Source: Planctomycetaceae bacterium UBA4732
GTDB taxonomy: Bacteria > Planctomycetota > Planctomycetia > Gemmatales > Gemmataceae
Assembly (NCBI GenBank): GCA_002404095.1
Contig: DHJA01000093.1
Coordinates: forward strand, 12,563-39,931
Reading direction: 5' to 3'
Length of the DNA stretch: 27,369 nt
The notes beneath the pieces were generated by a model that saw only the letters and a program-made list of their open reading frames with translations, ran no database searches and was not told the DNA's origin. Numbering within the stretch: the first letter of the stretch is position 1; each line of letters opens with the position of its first letter. The translations under genes were made by a program, and so were the position numbers. Shown here one piece after another: positions 18,995-27,349 of this stretch.

Positions 18995-19095
18995 TTGGCG
19001 GGTTGGCGGGCGGCATCTAAGTCCTTTGCCGCTAAGGACATCGTCCCGCCAACCCCCGCTCGCCAACCCGCCTTTGGCGGGCGGTTGGCGGGCGA
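18995..19095. repeat. Cluster of TTGGCGGG repeats forming hairpins
   Basis: Direct copies of TTGGCGGG (from 18995) are followed by inverted copies (CCCGCCAA at about 19045, CGCCAACCCGCC at 19062-19073) and again direct copies to 19095. A small hairpin GTCCTT...AAGGAC is at 19021-19039. The cluster begins a few bases beyond the metallopeptidase stop (19102), reading on the minus strand, so it would form a complex 3' structure in that mRNA. There is no clear T-run. The rest of the gene-free stretch 18809-19101 shows nothing I recognise. Confidence 0.7.
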
Positions 19096-19101
19096 CGCTC
19101 C

Positions 19102-19701
19102 CTAAAATCCCGGCGGGGCAACCGCCACAGGAATAAGCCGCGGCCGCGGCACCATGACGCCGACGACGGCGCCGTGACGCTGCTGTAGCTGGCCGAAGTT
19201 CAGGCGAAGGAACTCGTGCAATTGACGGTCGGCCCCGTTGGACAGGTAGGCGCGCGCCATTTCAGCCATGTGGGAGTCGTAAAGTCGTTTACTATGCGTA
19301 TGCAAAGCGCAGCGGCCGTTGTGTCGCCGTAGGTCGCCCTCAAAAGCGGGGCTGATGTGATACAGTTCGTGGAACAGAGTGATGAACTTGTCGTCGAAGC
19401 TCTGGTCCAGGAAGCGCGGCAAACAGAACGTCACCAGATAAAGCATTTCCCGGCCGTCCACGAAAAAGCGCTGCACCTGATACGGAACGTCGTGCCGCCG
19501 TCGCGTCAGCGCGCCGCCATGGCAGCGCAGCGGCGTCACGCGGGCTTGGAGGCCGTGACGCCGGCCCGAACGCGCCTGGAGGACGCCGAAGAGCAGACGC
19601 GATACGTCGATGTGCCGGAGGGCGTCGCTGTGCCGCACCACGTCGGCGCAGAGCCGACGGACTTGGCCGCAGAAGTCGAACGGCCGATTCGTCTTGGTCA
19701 T
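19102..19701 (-). CDS. Putative HExxH zinc metallopeptidase (phage-metallopeptidase-like)
   Basis: This 199-aa protein has no signal peptide or membrane segment. FITLFHELYHISP around residues 106-118 holds a zincin motif, with His111, Glu112 and His115 as probable zinc ligands and base. A third ligand may lie in HTHSKRLYDSH (134-144). This matches the layout of a small family annotated as putative phage metallopeptidases; substrates are unknown. The ATG at 19701 has AGGA about 10 nt upstream. The gene follows the histidine kinase gene on the same strand, with a 173-nt gap rich in inverted repeats. Confident of the zinc motif, less of the family. Confidence 0.75.
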   Translation of the reverse strand: MTKTNRPFDFCGQVRRLCADVVRHSDALRHIDVSRLLFGVLQARSGRRHGLQARVTPLRCHGGALTRRRHDVPYQVQRFFVDGREMLYLVTFCLPRFLDQSFDDKFITLFHELYHISPAFEGDLRRHNGRCALHTHSKRLYDSHMAEMARAYLSNGADRQLHEFLRLNFGQLQQRHGAVVGVMVPRPRLIPVAVAPPGF

Positions 19702-19758
19702 GAGCCGTTTTTCCTGAAGGGTGTGCGTGACAACACCCCTTCTGTCGGGAAACGGCTC
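19702..19758 (-). promoter_or_regulatory. Inverted repeat covering the metallopeptidase ribosome binding site
   Basis: GAGCCGTTT (19702-19710) pairs with AAACGGCTC (19750-19758), and AAGGGTGT (19717-19724) with ACACCCCTT (19733-19741, one bulge). The sequence between contains the AGGA before the ATG at 19701. Folded RNA would hide the ribosome site. This would be an on/off leader if an alternative fold exists; no such partner was established. Confidence 0.5.
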
Positions 19759-19760
19759 TT

Positions 19761-19811
19761 TCAGCTGCGCTACCTAGGTCGGACGCTCGGCCCGGCCTTC
19801 TCCGCAGCTGA
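19761..19811 (-). promoter_or_regulatory. Second inverted repeat upstream of the metallopeptidase
   Basis: TCAGCTGCG (19761-19769) and CGCAGCTGA (19803-19811) are a perfect 9-nt inverted pair around 33 nt. It follows directly on the repeat at 19702-19758. It could be a protein-binding site, a 5' leader hairpin, or the end structure of the upstream kinase transcript. No T-run is evident. Confidence 0.4.
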
Positions 19812-19874
19812 GGCAGAAAATCATCGAAAGTCATTGATGGCAAAGACCTTGACACAAAACCGCCCCTGTACTTG

Positions 19875-21974
19875 TTAACGGCGTTGCATGGCACCCCCGA
19901 CTGTAGAGGCTGTATGCGTAGATACCAATGGCGCCAGGGCCGCGACCGCCGTGGGCTTCGGTAGGCTGAAATAAAACGTCGCGCCGCGGCCGGCTTCCGA
20001 CTCAACCCAGAGCTTGCCGCCGTGGGCCTCCACGATCTTTTTACAGATCGCCAATCCGGCGCCCGTACCCTCGACCTCCTCACGCCGGTGCAGTCGGCGG
20101 AACATACGGAAAATCTGGTCGTGATATTGGGCTTCAATGCCAATACCATTGTCGCGCACAAAGAAAGTCACGAAATCCCCATTGGCCTCGCCGGACGCTT
20201 GGGCGTCGGTCTCCGGTTTGGCGCCAAGGACGATTTCAGGCATTTCGCTCTTGTTGTACTTGAGGCCGTTGGCGAACAAGTTGGCGAGGAGCTGCATGAC
20301 GCGCTCGCGGTCGCCGACCACCGCCGGCAGCGGGCCTTCGACGCGCACCACCGCCCGTTTTCTTTGGATCAAATCATGCAAGTCGGCCCGTACCACATCC
20401 ACGGTCTCGTCCCACGAAAACGGACGCGGCGTGTGCATGACGCGCCCGGCCCGGCTCAGGACCAACAGGTCGTCAATCAGGGCGCCGAGGCGCCGGCTCG
20501 CCTGGATCAAATGGTCGATGTACTCGCGGCCCTCCTCGCCAAGGGCCGGGGCGTAGTCTTGCGACAAAAACGTACTGAACGCCTCAAGGGTGCGCAACGG
20601 CTCCTTGAGGTCATGCGACACGACGTAGGTGAAATCTTCCAACTCCTGATTGATACGGCGAAGCTTGCCGTTGGCCTGCTCCAACTCGACGGCCTTGTCG
20701 CGCAGTTCGTCGCCCAGCCTTTTACGCTCCGTCAAGTCGAGTGCGGCGCTGCGCGAGCGGATGAACTCGCCTTCGGCGTTCATGATGGTCGTCGTGCCGA
20801 TCCAGACGTCGATGACGGCGCCGTCGCGTTTGAGCCAGCGGGTCTCCACCTCGCCGGGTCGCTGAAACGCCGCCCGGTCGCGCCGAAAGGCGGAGCGGCC
20901 GGCCGGCGTTAGTAGCTGCGTGTACGGGCGTCCAATGAGGTCGTCGCGCTGATAACCGAGGGTCCGCACCATTGTCTCGTTACAGGCGGCCACCCGGCCG
21001 CGGGCGTCAAGACTGAAGTAGATGACGGGGGCGTGATGGTACAAATCGCGGTAGCTTTCCTTGAGCCGCTTAAGGTCGGCGTTGATTTCGCGTAAGCGGG
21101 CGTTGGCCTGGGACACTTCCTCGGTGCGGCGCCGCAGCTCGCGCTCAGTCAGGACGCGATCGGTCACATCGAGCAAGTGACAGCGCAGATTGAGCGGAAC
21201 GCCCGCCTCGCTATAGCAGGTCATCGCGTCCATCAGCAGGTGGCTTTCCACCAACGACAAACCGGAGTCGCCGCGCCGCGACCGCTTGCGCCCCGGCTTA
21301 TCGGGCGTCAGGACGCGGAAGGTGATGTCGTGGCCTTCGCCGTCTTTCAGCGATTCCCGGAGGGTCGCATGTAAGCCTGCGATGTCGTCCGGGTGAACAA
21401 TGTCGAGAAAAGAATGAGCCACGAGGTCGGAGATGCCGCGGCCGATGAACTGCTGTAGCGGCGTGGTGGCGGCGATCCAGTGGAGGTTGGGGGCCAGCCG
21501 GGCGATCATACGCCGCCGTGTGCCGCCGCCCAGATAGCGCGTCGGGCCGAGCGCATCGTCAGCGGCGCCGCGATGGGCGTCGTCAGCGCGGAGCTTTTCG
21601 GCCAATTCCTGGATGCGGACGACTTCGACCAAGGCTTCTCGGTAGCAGCCGACCAGTCCACTCAATCGGTCCAGGACTAGTTGCGCGTCGGCGTCGAACT
21701 CCCCTAAACGGCCGTTGGTTTGAAGGAGTTGCTGCGATGGGTTGGTCTGTAAGGCCGTGACGCGCACCGCCAATTCTTGCAGCTGGTGCTTATAACGCCG
21801 CTGGACAAACCATGCGGCGATCAGTCCGACGCACGCGGTCAGACCGGTCGCGGCGAACAGCAGCATCCACGTTGGCGGAAGCGGCGTTCCCAGCCACTCC
21901 AGCAAAATGAGAGGGACGGTCACGACGACCGCCGCGACAACACCGAATAGCCCGGGCCACAACCGAGTGCGCAT
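19875..21974 (-). CDS. Membrane PAS-PAS sensor histidine kinase
   Basis: This 699-aa protein has two N-terminal membrane segments (about 9-27 and 36-56) with almost no periplasmic loop, then a coiled-coil region. Two PAS domains follow (about 155-275 and 305-418, the second with YFSLDARGRVAACNETMVRTLGY split in the alignment). The HisKA domain has phospho-acceptor His454 in SHDLKEPLR, and the ATPase domain shows ANGLKYN, DNGIGIE and GTGAGLAI boxes. The SHDLKEPLR form is like that of phytochrome-type kinases. Sensing is probably cytoplasmic or in the membrane, because the external loop is short. No response regulator gene lies within the window. The ATG at 21974 lacks a visible ribosome site. 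Confidence 0.9.
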   Translation of the reverse strand: MRTRLWPGLFGVVAAVVVTVPLILLEWLGTPLPPTWMLLFAATGLTACVGLIAAWFVQRRYKHQLQELAVRVTALQTNPSQQLLQTNGRLGEFDADAQLVLDRLSGLVGCYREALVEVVRIQELAEKLRADDAHRGAADDALGPTRYLGGGTRRRMIARLAPNLHWIAATTPLQQFIGRGISDLVAHSFLDIVHPDDIAGLHATLRESLKDGEGHDITFRVLTPDKPGRKRSRRGDSGLSLVESHLLMDAMTCYSEAGVPLNLRCHLLDVTDRVLTERELRRRTEEVSQANARLREINADLKRLKESYRDLYHHAPVIYFSLDARGRVAACNETMVRTLGYQRDDLIGRPYTQLLTPAGRSAFRRDRAAFQRPGEVETRWLKRDGAVIDVWIGTTTIMNAEGEFIRSRSAALDLTERKRLGDELRDKAVELEQANGKLRRINQELEDFTYVVSHDLKEPLRTLEAFSTFLSQDYAPALGEEGREYIDHLIQASRRLGALIDDLLVLSRAGRVMHTPRPFSWDETVDVVRADLHDLIQRKRAVVRVEGPLPAVVGDRERVMQLLANLFANGLKYNKSEMPEIVLGAKPETDAQASGEANGDFVTFFVRDNGIGIEAQYHDQIFRMFRRLHRREEVEGTGAGLAICKKIVEAHGGKLWVESEAGRGATFYFSLPKPTAVAALAPLVSTHTASTVGGAMQRR

Positions 21975-22142
21975 GCGTACTCGCGCAAGGAGGACGGGAA
22001 GAGCGAATACTTAATAAGGATGCGGAATAAATTGAGGAAAGGCAAGAAAAAGTCTGAGGAATGCGCATGTAGAATGAAGACGCGCCGTTTAGCCGCGACC
22101 CGAAGGGGAGCGCGTAACTCAAAACGGGCGGCTTTTCCAGGT

Positions 22143-23471
22143 TCATTCCGGCAGCGGCCGCCCGCCGGTTTCCGGTGCCAGCCAGATGATCGCCAAGCCG
22201 ACTATGTAGATGAGGCTGATGGCCGCCCCCGCTTGCGCATAATTACCTGAGGACTGGTCTTTGCTCATGAGATAGCCCATAACCAGCCCTCCGCCGGCGG
22301 CGATGATCCGGCCGGCGTTGTAGGCGAAGCCCTGGCCCATGGCCCGTATCCGCGTCGGAAACAGTTCCGGCAAGTACAGCGGCAACCAGCCATAAAAGGA
22401 CGCCGTAAGGGCGCCCGTCAGCGTCACCACCGCCAGGAACCAGCCGTCCACGGCCGGATGCAGCTGCGTCTGCCAGCGGAATAGGTAGGCGCACACCAGC
22501 AGGGAGCCGAGGCACATGCAGAAATAGGTCCGGCGCCGACCGAGTCGGCCGGCGGCGACGGCGCCGAGAATACAGCCGACCACGGCGCCCAAACCGGAAC
22601 ACATCTGCGCGTTGTTCGCCGCCTGCTGTTGGCCGTTAGTCATCTTCAGAACCCAAAGCGGGATCCATTGCACCGAACCCCAAGTGCCTATCAGGGCGAT
22701 GCAAGCGAGGGCAGTCCCGATCAGCGTCCGCGAGCGAATAGCCGGAGTAAAAATGTCTGCTACTCTTGCTCGCGGCCCGGAGGAGGCCGCCTCTTTCCAT
22801 TTCTCCGACTCCGGCACGAAAGTACGTAGGAAAAACGTCAGAAGGGCCGGGAAGACACACGCGGCCAACACCCAACGCCAGCCTCCGCCGTCGATCTTTA
22901 GGCCGGCGGCCTGTACGACCGTGACCAGCAATCCGGTGAGGATGAAGCCCACGTTGGCCGACGCGCCAATGAGGCCGGCGAGGAGCGGCCGCGACCGTTC
23001 GGGCCAGCACTCCATAACCAGCGCCACGCCCAAGGCCCATTCGCCGCCCATGCCGAGCGCGGAAAGAAAGCGTAGGCCGGCCAGGTGCCACGGCGATTGG
23101 GCCAGACCGCACAGCCCGGTGAAGACGGCGTAGGTGAGGACGCTGTAGACCATGGCGCGTACACGGCCGACGCGGTCGCCGAGCCAGCCGAAGAACCAGC
23201 CCCCGCAGGCTGCGCCGACCAGAAAGGCGGCCGTGATCCCGCCGTTCCACGGGCCGACCACGGCGTCGATGCGTTGCTTGGCTTCTTCCCGCGTCCGCAC
23301 ATCCATCGTCGGGTCAGCCGCGCGGCGGGCGTCGTCGGACAGGCCGAGTAGGTCAGTCAGGGCCGGCCGCGCCACCAACGGAAAGATGCCCTGCTCGAAG
23401 CCATCGAACATCCAGCCCAATAGGGCGGCCGCCAACGCCATCCATAGGCCGCGTTGCGCAATTCGTTCCAT
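22143..23471 (-). CDS. Major facilitator superfamily transporter
   Basis: This 442-aa protein is hydrophobic throughout, with about 12 expected membrane helices. Helix 1 contains GWMFDGFEQGIFPL, as in metabolite:proton symporters of the AAHS/SHS type. The loop after helix 2 has the MFS motif GWLGDRVGRVRAM. RFLSALGMGGEWALGVALV is the helix 4 signature. A hydrophilic insert of about 45 residues (GLSDDARRAADP to IDAVVGPW) between helices 1 and 2 is longer than usual. The substrate cannot be told; a carboxylate or sugar acid is possible. The ATG at 23471 has no strong ribosome site. Confidence 0.9.
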   Translation of the reverse strand: MERIAQRGLWMALAAALLGWMFDGFEQGIFPLVARPALTDLLGLSDDARRAADPTMDVRTREEAKQRIDAVVGPWNGGITAAFLVGAACGGWFFGWLGDRVGRVRAMVYSVLTYAVFTGLCGLAQSPWHLAGLRFLSALGMGGEWALGVALVMECWPERSRPLLAGLIGASANVGFILTGLLVTVVQAAGLKIDGGGWRWVLAACVFPALLTFFLRTFVPESEKWKEAASSGPRARVADIFTPAIRSRTLIGTALACIALIGTWGSVQWIPLWVLKMTNGQQQAANNAQMCSGLGAVVGCILGAVAAGRLGRRRTYFCMCLGSLLVCAYLFRWQTQLHPAVDGWFLAVVTLTGALTASFYGWLPLYLPELFPTRIRAMGQGFAYNAGRIIAAGGGLVMGYLMSKDQSSGNYAQAGAAISLIYIVGLAIIWLAPETGGRPLPE

Positions 23472-23873
23472 GTTGGTCTCACGTCGTAAAGGCCGGCCGT
23501 CGTCTGGGACACAGCGGGCAGCATAGTGGATCGGACGGCGGGGTCAAACTATCGCGGTTCAGGCAAATGCGAGGTCGTAGGGACCGGCTTGACAGGACGA
23601 GGCGACTCCGGTACCGTTTGGACTCCGCAGACATGCGATGATGATCGAGGATCGATCAGCACCACGGCGCAAGGATGACGGCCATGATAATCCCTTTCCC
23701 CACCAATCCTCTCTCTCCCGACAGGCCGGCGTCACATCCTCCCGGCCCGTGATCGATCTCCGCGCCTGCATCGAAGCCTTTATCGCCCATTTGCGGGTTG
23801 TCAAATCTTTTTATGCGCCGTCGTCGCGGCCGCGCCGGTGTTCGCGCGTCGGGTGGGGCGTCTTCGGGAAGAC
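23472..23873. other. Divergent intergenic region, no gene seen
   Basis: This 400-nt gap lies between the MFS gene (minus) and the flippase gene (plus), so both promoters should lie here. TTGACA at 23589-23594 is followed after 17 nt by TACCGT, a poor -10, on the plus strand; this is a weak candidate only. Short open frames in the gap have no recognisable content. No repeat or RNA gene was found. Confidence 0.4.
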
Positions 23874-25481
23874 ATGAAACGACGGGACAGGCGGATCTGT
23901 GGCATGGAAAACCGATCGTTTTTCCGACACGCGCTGCTGTACGGATTGGGAAGCGTGCTGGTGCAGGCCGGCGGGGTCGTGCTGGTGCCGCTCTACGCGC
24001 GCTGGCTAAGGCCCGACGATTTCGGCGCTCTCGAAGTGCTGGGGCGCTGCGCGGAAATGGCGGGTACGCTCCTGCTCATCGGCGGGCTGCGCCAAGGGCT
24101 GATGACCTTTTATCAGCAGAGTAAATCGGACGCGGAACGGGAGCAGGTGTTTCGCTCGACCATGGCGCTGCTCGTCGTGATTAGCGTCGTGGGCGGCGGT
24201 CTCATCATGGCGCTGGCTGGGCCGGTCTGTAACTTGTTCCAGAGCGGCGGCTGGCCGATAATTAGCGCCGGTCTTATGCGGCTTGCCGTACTCGGCGTAC
24301 TGATGGAGCCGTTGGCGATGATGCCGCTGGCTCTGTTGCAGGCGCGGGTGGAATCGGCCCTGTTTGTAATCATCACCATCAGCCAATTCGTAGTCCGCAT
24401 CGCTCTCTGCGTCCTGTTCGTGGTGGTCTTGCAATGGGGCGTGGCCGGCGTGTTTACGGCCACCGCTCTGACGTGCGGTTCGTATGGCGTCGGCCTGAGC
24501 CTGCGCGAACTGTGCCGCAAAGGGGCGTGGCCGGATCGAGAACACCTAATGGGCCTGATGCGGTTCGCGCTGCCGTTTCTTCCGGGCGCGCTCGGCTTTT
24601 TTATCTTGCAGCACGGCGACCGCTTTTTCCTCTTGCGCTGCCGCGGCGTGGCGGCAGTCGGCGTTTACGGCCTGGGCTACAAGGTAGCTCTAACGGTGGC
24701 CACGTTCAGCGTGGCGCCGTTGTACATGGTCTGGGCGACGCGCATGTACAAAGCAGCTGAGGAGCCTGACGCCCCGCAAGTCTTCGGACGGACGTTCACG
24801 CGCATTATGAGCGCCTTCATGCTGGTCGGCTTGGCCGCGTGCCTGTTCCAGGATGAGGCGGTTCGCATTCTGGGCGACGCCAAATACCCCGGCGCGGCGG
24901 TCATCATCGCTCCCGTGGTGCTGGCCGGCTTCTTTCAGGCCGCCGCCGCCCTCATGGACGCCGGCTTCTACGTGCGGCGCCGCACCGGACTAAAACTCTA
25001 CATTACTCTGGCGTCCACCGTGGTAATTTTGGTACTCTACGTCGTCTTGATTCCGACTTACGGAGCGATGGGGGCGGCCCTTGCCACGGTTGCGGGTTTC
25101 GCTTTCCTGGCCGTATGTACCTGGAAAACGACACAACGGATCTTTCCGGTGGAATATGAGTGGGGCCGCTTGGTGGACCTCATGGGCTTGGCGGTAGGCT
25201 TATGGCTGGTGTCGCGCTTCTTGCCGGCGACCGGCTGGGCAATCGCGGCCAAGGGCGCGCTGTGGCTGTCGTGGCCACTGCTGGTCTGGATGTGCGGGCT
25301 GCCGTCCTCCGAGGAAAAGGAGTACGTTTTCGCCGCCGTCCGGCAGACGTGGGCCAGGTTGCGGCGCAAACCGGCGCCGGCTGAACCGCCGCCATCGCGG
25401 GCGCCGGTCGTGCTGGTGATCCCGGAATGCACAGGTGAAGAGGCGGTCCCGGTTGAGGCCGTGGCGAGCGGATTCCGGTAA
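23874..25481 (+). CDS. Polysaccharide (Wzx-type) flippase
   Basis: This 535-aa integral membrane protein of the MOP superfamily resembles oligosaccharide flippases. Its opening FFRHALLYGLGSVLVQAGGVV leads to VLVPLYARWLRPDDFGALEV, the usual helix 1-2 signature of Wzx-like proteins. About 12-14 helices follow, with a hydrophilic C-terminal tail of about 50 residues. It would move lipid-linked sugars across the inner membrane. The ATG at 23874 has GGAAG about 4 nt upstream; an ATG at 23904 and a GTG at 23838 are alternatives. It lies 36 nt before the asparagine-synthetase-like gene, so they are probably co-transcribed. Confidence 0.9.
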   Translation: MKRRDRRICGMENRSFFRHALLYGLGSVLVQAGGVVLVPLYARWLRPDDFGALEVLGRCAEMAGTLLLIGGLRQGLMTFYQQSKSDAEREQVFRSTMALLVVISVVGGGLIMALAGPVCNLFQSGGWPIISAGLMRLAVLGVLMEPLAMMPLALLQARVESALFVIITISQFVVRIALCVLFVVVLQWGVAGVFTATALTCGSYGVGLSLRELCRKGAWPDREHLMGLMRFALPFLPGALGFFILQHGDRFFLLRCRGVAAVGVYGLGYKVALTVATFSVAPLYMVWATRMYKAAEEPDAPQVFGRTFTRIMSAFMLVGLAACLFQDEAVRILGDAKYPGAAVIIAPVVLAGFFQAAAALMDAGFYVRRRTGLKLYITLASTVVILVLYVVLIPTYGAMGAALATVAGFAFLAVCTWKTTQRIFPVEYEWGRLVDLMGLAVGLWLVSRFLPATGWAIAAKGALWLSWPLLVWMCGLPSSEEKEYVFAAVRQTWARLRRKPAPAEPPPSRAPVVLVIPECTGEEAVPVEAVASGFR

Positions 25482-25517
25482 GCGGCAGAATGGAGTTGTC
25501 ATCAAGAGGTTCCACGG

Positions 25518-27335
25518 ATGGAAACCACCTTTTTAGGCGGAATGCTTAATCGCCCGGCGACGGATGCGAACGCCGGCGACGGTTGGCGCGTCGTCGGCGA
25601 CGGTGGCGAAACATTCCTTCGCGCGGACGCCGCCGGCTGCCGGCTCTTCACCTGGGGTTCGCTCGCCTTACTCATTCGCGGCTACGTCGCGGCGGGACGG
25701 GGCGGCCTGCCGGACGCTGAAACGACGGCGGAGGCGATTCGCTGTCACTACCTGGAACACGGCGATCTCGCCGTGGACGGCCTGGAGGGTAGTTTCACCG
25801 TCGCCCTGATCGACGGCCAGGCGCGCCGCGTACTGCTCTACCGCAACCTCGTCGGGGCCGGCTTCACCTACTACCACACAGGGCCGAACGGCTTCCTTTT
25901 CGGCGGCAACCTTGCCCATCTCGTGGAAGCGTCGGAAGCGCCGAGGCGGCCGAACCGTGACGTACTTCCGCTGTTCTTTCTCTACCGTTTCACCCCTGGG
26001 CGCGACACGCTGTTTGAGAGTTTCCATCGCCTACTGCCGGGCGAACAAATTACTTGGGATGAACGCGGCCTTACGCGAACCCAGCGACACACCTTCGCCG
26101 ACTTGCGCGAAACAGAAGCCGGCTCCGATGCGGTGGAGCGCTTGCAGGACGTGATGGGGTCCATCCTGAACGATTGCAGCGCCGTATATCCCGGCGCGGC
26201 CAACCTGTTGTCGGGCGGCGTGGATAGCTCTTACATTCAAGCGATCTGGAATCGCGTCGCCCCCGTCAGCGATGCGGCGCCGCCCAGCTTCTCGATCAGC
26301 GTGGATCACCCGCGCACCTGGCTCGATACCGATTACGCCATGACGGCGGCGCAGGCGCTCGGCACGGCCCATACGCTCATCCCCGCCGACGGCCTTTACG
26401 CGGGCTATTTGGTGGAAACGCTGTCGGCGACGGGCGAGCCGCCCAACCATGTTCAGACCGCGTATTTCCCTGGTTTGGCGCGCGCAATGGTGGGACAAGG
26501 CGCCCCTGCCGGCTTATGCGGCGAAGGGGCTGACAGCCTCTTCGGCGTGGGATTGGCCAGCGCGATCCATGAGGCCGAGTTTGCCCGGCGGGCGCTGCCG
26601 TCGCGGGGATTGCGGAGCGCGGCCGCGGCCTTGTGTCGCACACTCGGCATGGAACGACTCGCCGGCCCCTTGCGACTGGCGAACGCCTTAAACGACTTCA
26701 GCGATCTGGAACATCCGGTTAATCAAGCCGCGTCGTTCGCCGACTGGGCGGCGGCGCGGGCGTGTTTCGGCGAGTCCGCGGTCGCCGCTGCCGCCGCCCA
26801 GCGGCGCACGCTGCTCGACCGTCTCGCCGTGCCCACGGCGCCGCAAGATCGCCTGCACGGGGCCGGCTTTCTCGGTGAAGCGGTGGACAGCGCCTCGCTA
26901 TGGACCACGCTGTTTAATCACGCCGGAGCGGACCTTTTATGTCCGTTCCTTGATTCGCGGATGCTGCGCTTCGCGCTCAACCTGCCGCCGGCCGTGCGTT
27001 ACCCGTTCCGTCGGCCCAAGGAATTGCTGAAAAAGGCGCTGGAGCGCGTTGTCCCACGCGAAGTGGCGCGGCGGCGCAAACTCGGCTTCGGTCAACCGAT
27101 TTTCGAGTGGTTGGCGCCAGGCGGGCAATTGCGGCCGCTGGTTGAGCGCATAGGCGCCTACGATTTCGTTCGACCCGAGACGCTGGAGCAAGCGCGGGCC
27201 GGGCCCAACTGGTTCCTGTACAGCCTGCTTTGTTACGACCTTTGGCACAAGCTGTTCATCGAACGCTCACTGCCGCGGTCGGAACGCGATGTGCCGGCGC
27301 ATCGCGCCGCGGCGATCCTCGCGCCGTCGCGTTAG
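25518..27335 (+). CDS. Asparagine-synthetase-like protein without the glutaminase cysteine
   Basis: This 605-aa protein has an N-terminal Ntn-type region (about 1-200), but it starts METTFLGG, so the catalytic Cys2 needed for glutamine hydrolysis is absent. The ATP-pyrophosphatase motif NLLSGGVDSS (229-238), GEGADSLFG, LCPFLDSRML and the C-terminal RRKLGFGQP are intact. It may amidate a substrate using free ammonia or another amine, or condense an amide as in lasso-peptide cyclases and beta-lactam synthetases; the substrate is unknown. AGAGG lies 8 nt before the ATG. It follows a flippase gene, which suggests a surface-polysaccharide cluster, where such proteins are common. Confidence 0.85.
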   Translation: METTFLGGMLNRPATDANAGDGWRVVGDGGETFLRADAAGCRLFTWGSLALLIRGYVAAGRGGLPDAETTAEAIRCHYLEHGDLAVDGLEGSFTVALIDGQARRVLLYRNLVGAGFTYYHTGPNGFLFGGNLAHLVEASEAPRRPNRDVLPLFFLYRFTPGRDTLFESFHRLLPGEQITWDERGLTRTQRHTFADLRETEAGSDAVERLQDVMGSILNDCSAVYPGAANLLSGGVDSSYIQAIWNRVAPVSDAAPPSFSISVDHPRTWLDTDYAMTAAQALGTAHTLIPADGLYAGYLVETLSATGEPPNHVQTAYFPGLARAMVGQGAPAGLCGEGADSLFGVGLASAIHEAEFARRALPSRGLRSAAAALCRTLGMERLAGPLRLANALNDFSDLEHPVNQAASFADWAAARACFGESAVAAAAAQRRTLLDRLAVPTAPQDRLHGAGFLGEAVDSASLWTTLFNHAGADLLCPFLDSRMLRFALNLPPAVRYPFRRPKELLKKALERVVPREVARRRKLGFGQPIFEWLAPGGQLRPLVERIGAYDFVRPETLEQARAGPNWFLYSLLCYDLWHKLFIERSLPRSERDVPAHRAAAILAPSR

Positions 27336-27349
27336 AGGCTGTAACAAAT

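Noticed and set aside
18722..19105. 127-aa open frame on the plus strand after the mod remnant
   Set aside because: It is built from the CCACAGAGACACAGA-type element and the TTGGCGGG hairpins, with no domain and no ribosome site.
22085..22115. Sequence TTTAGCCGCGACCCGAAGGG between the MFS and kinase genes, suspected dispersed repeat
   Set aside because: It resembles a planctomycete repeat from memory, but no second copy is visible in this window and it has no clear inverted arms.
23589..23617. TTGACA with a possible -10 at 17-nt spacing, plus strand
   Set aside because: The -10 matches the consensus at only three positions and lies more than 250 nt from the flippase start; kept only as a weak remark.
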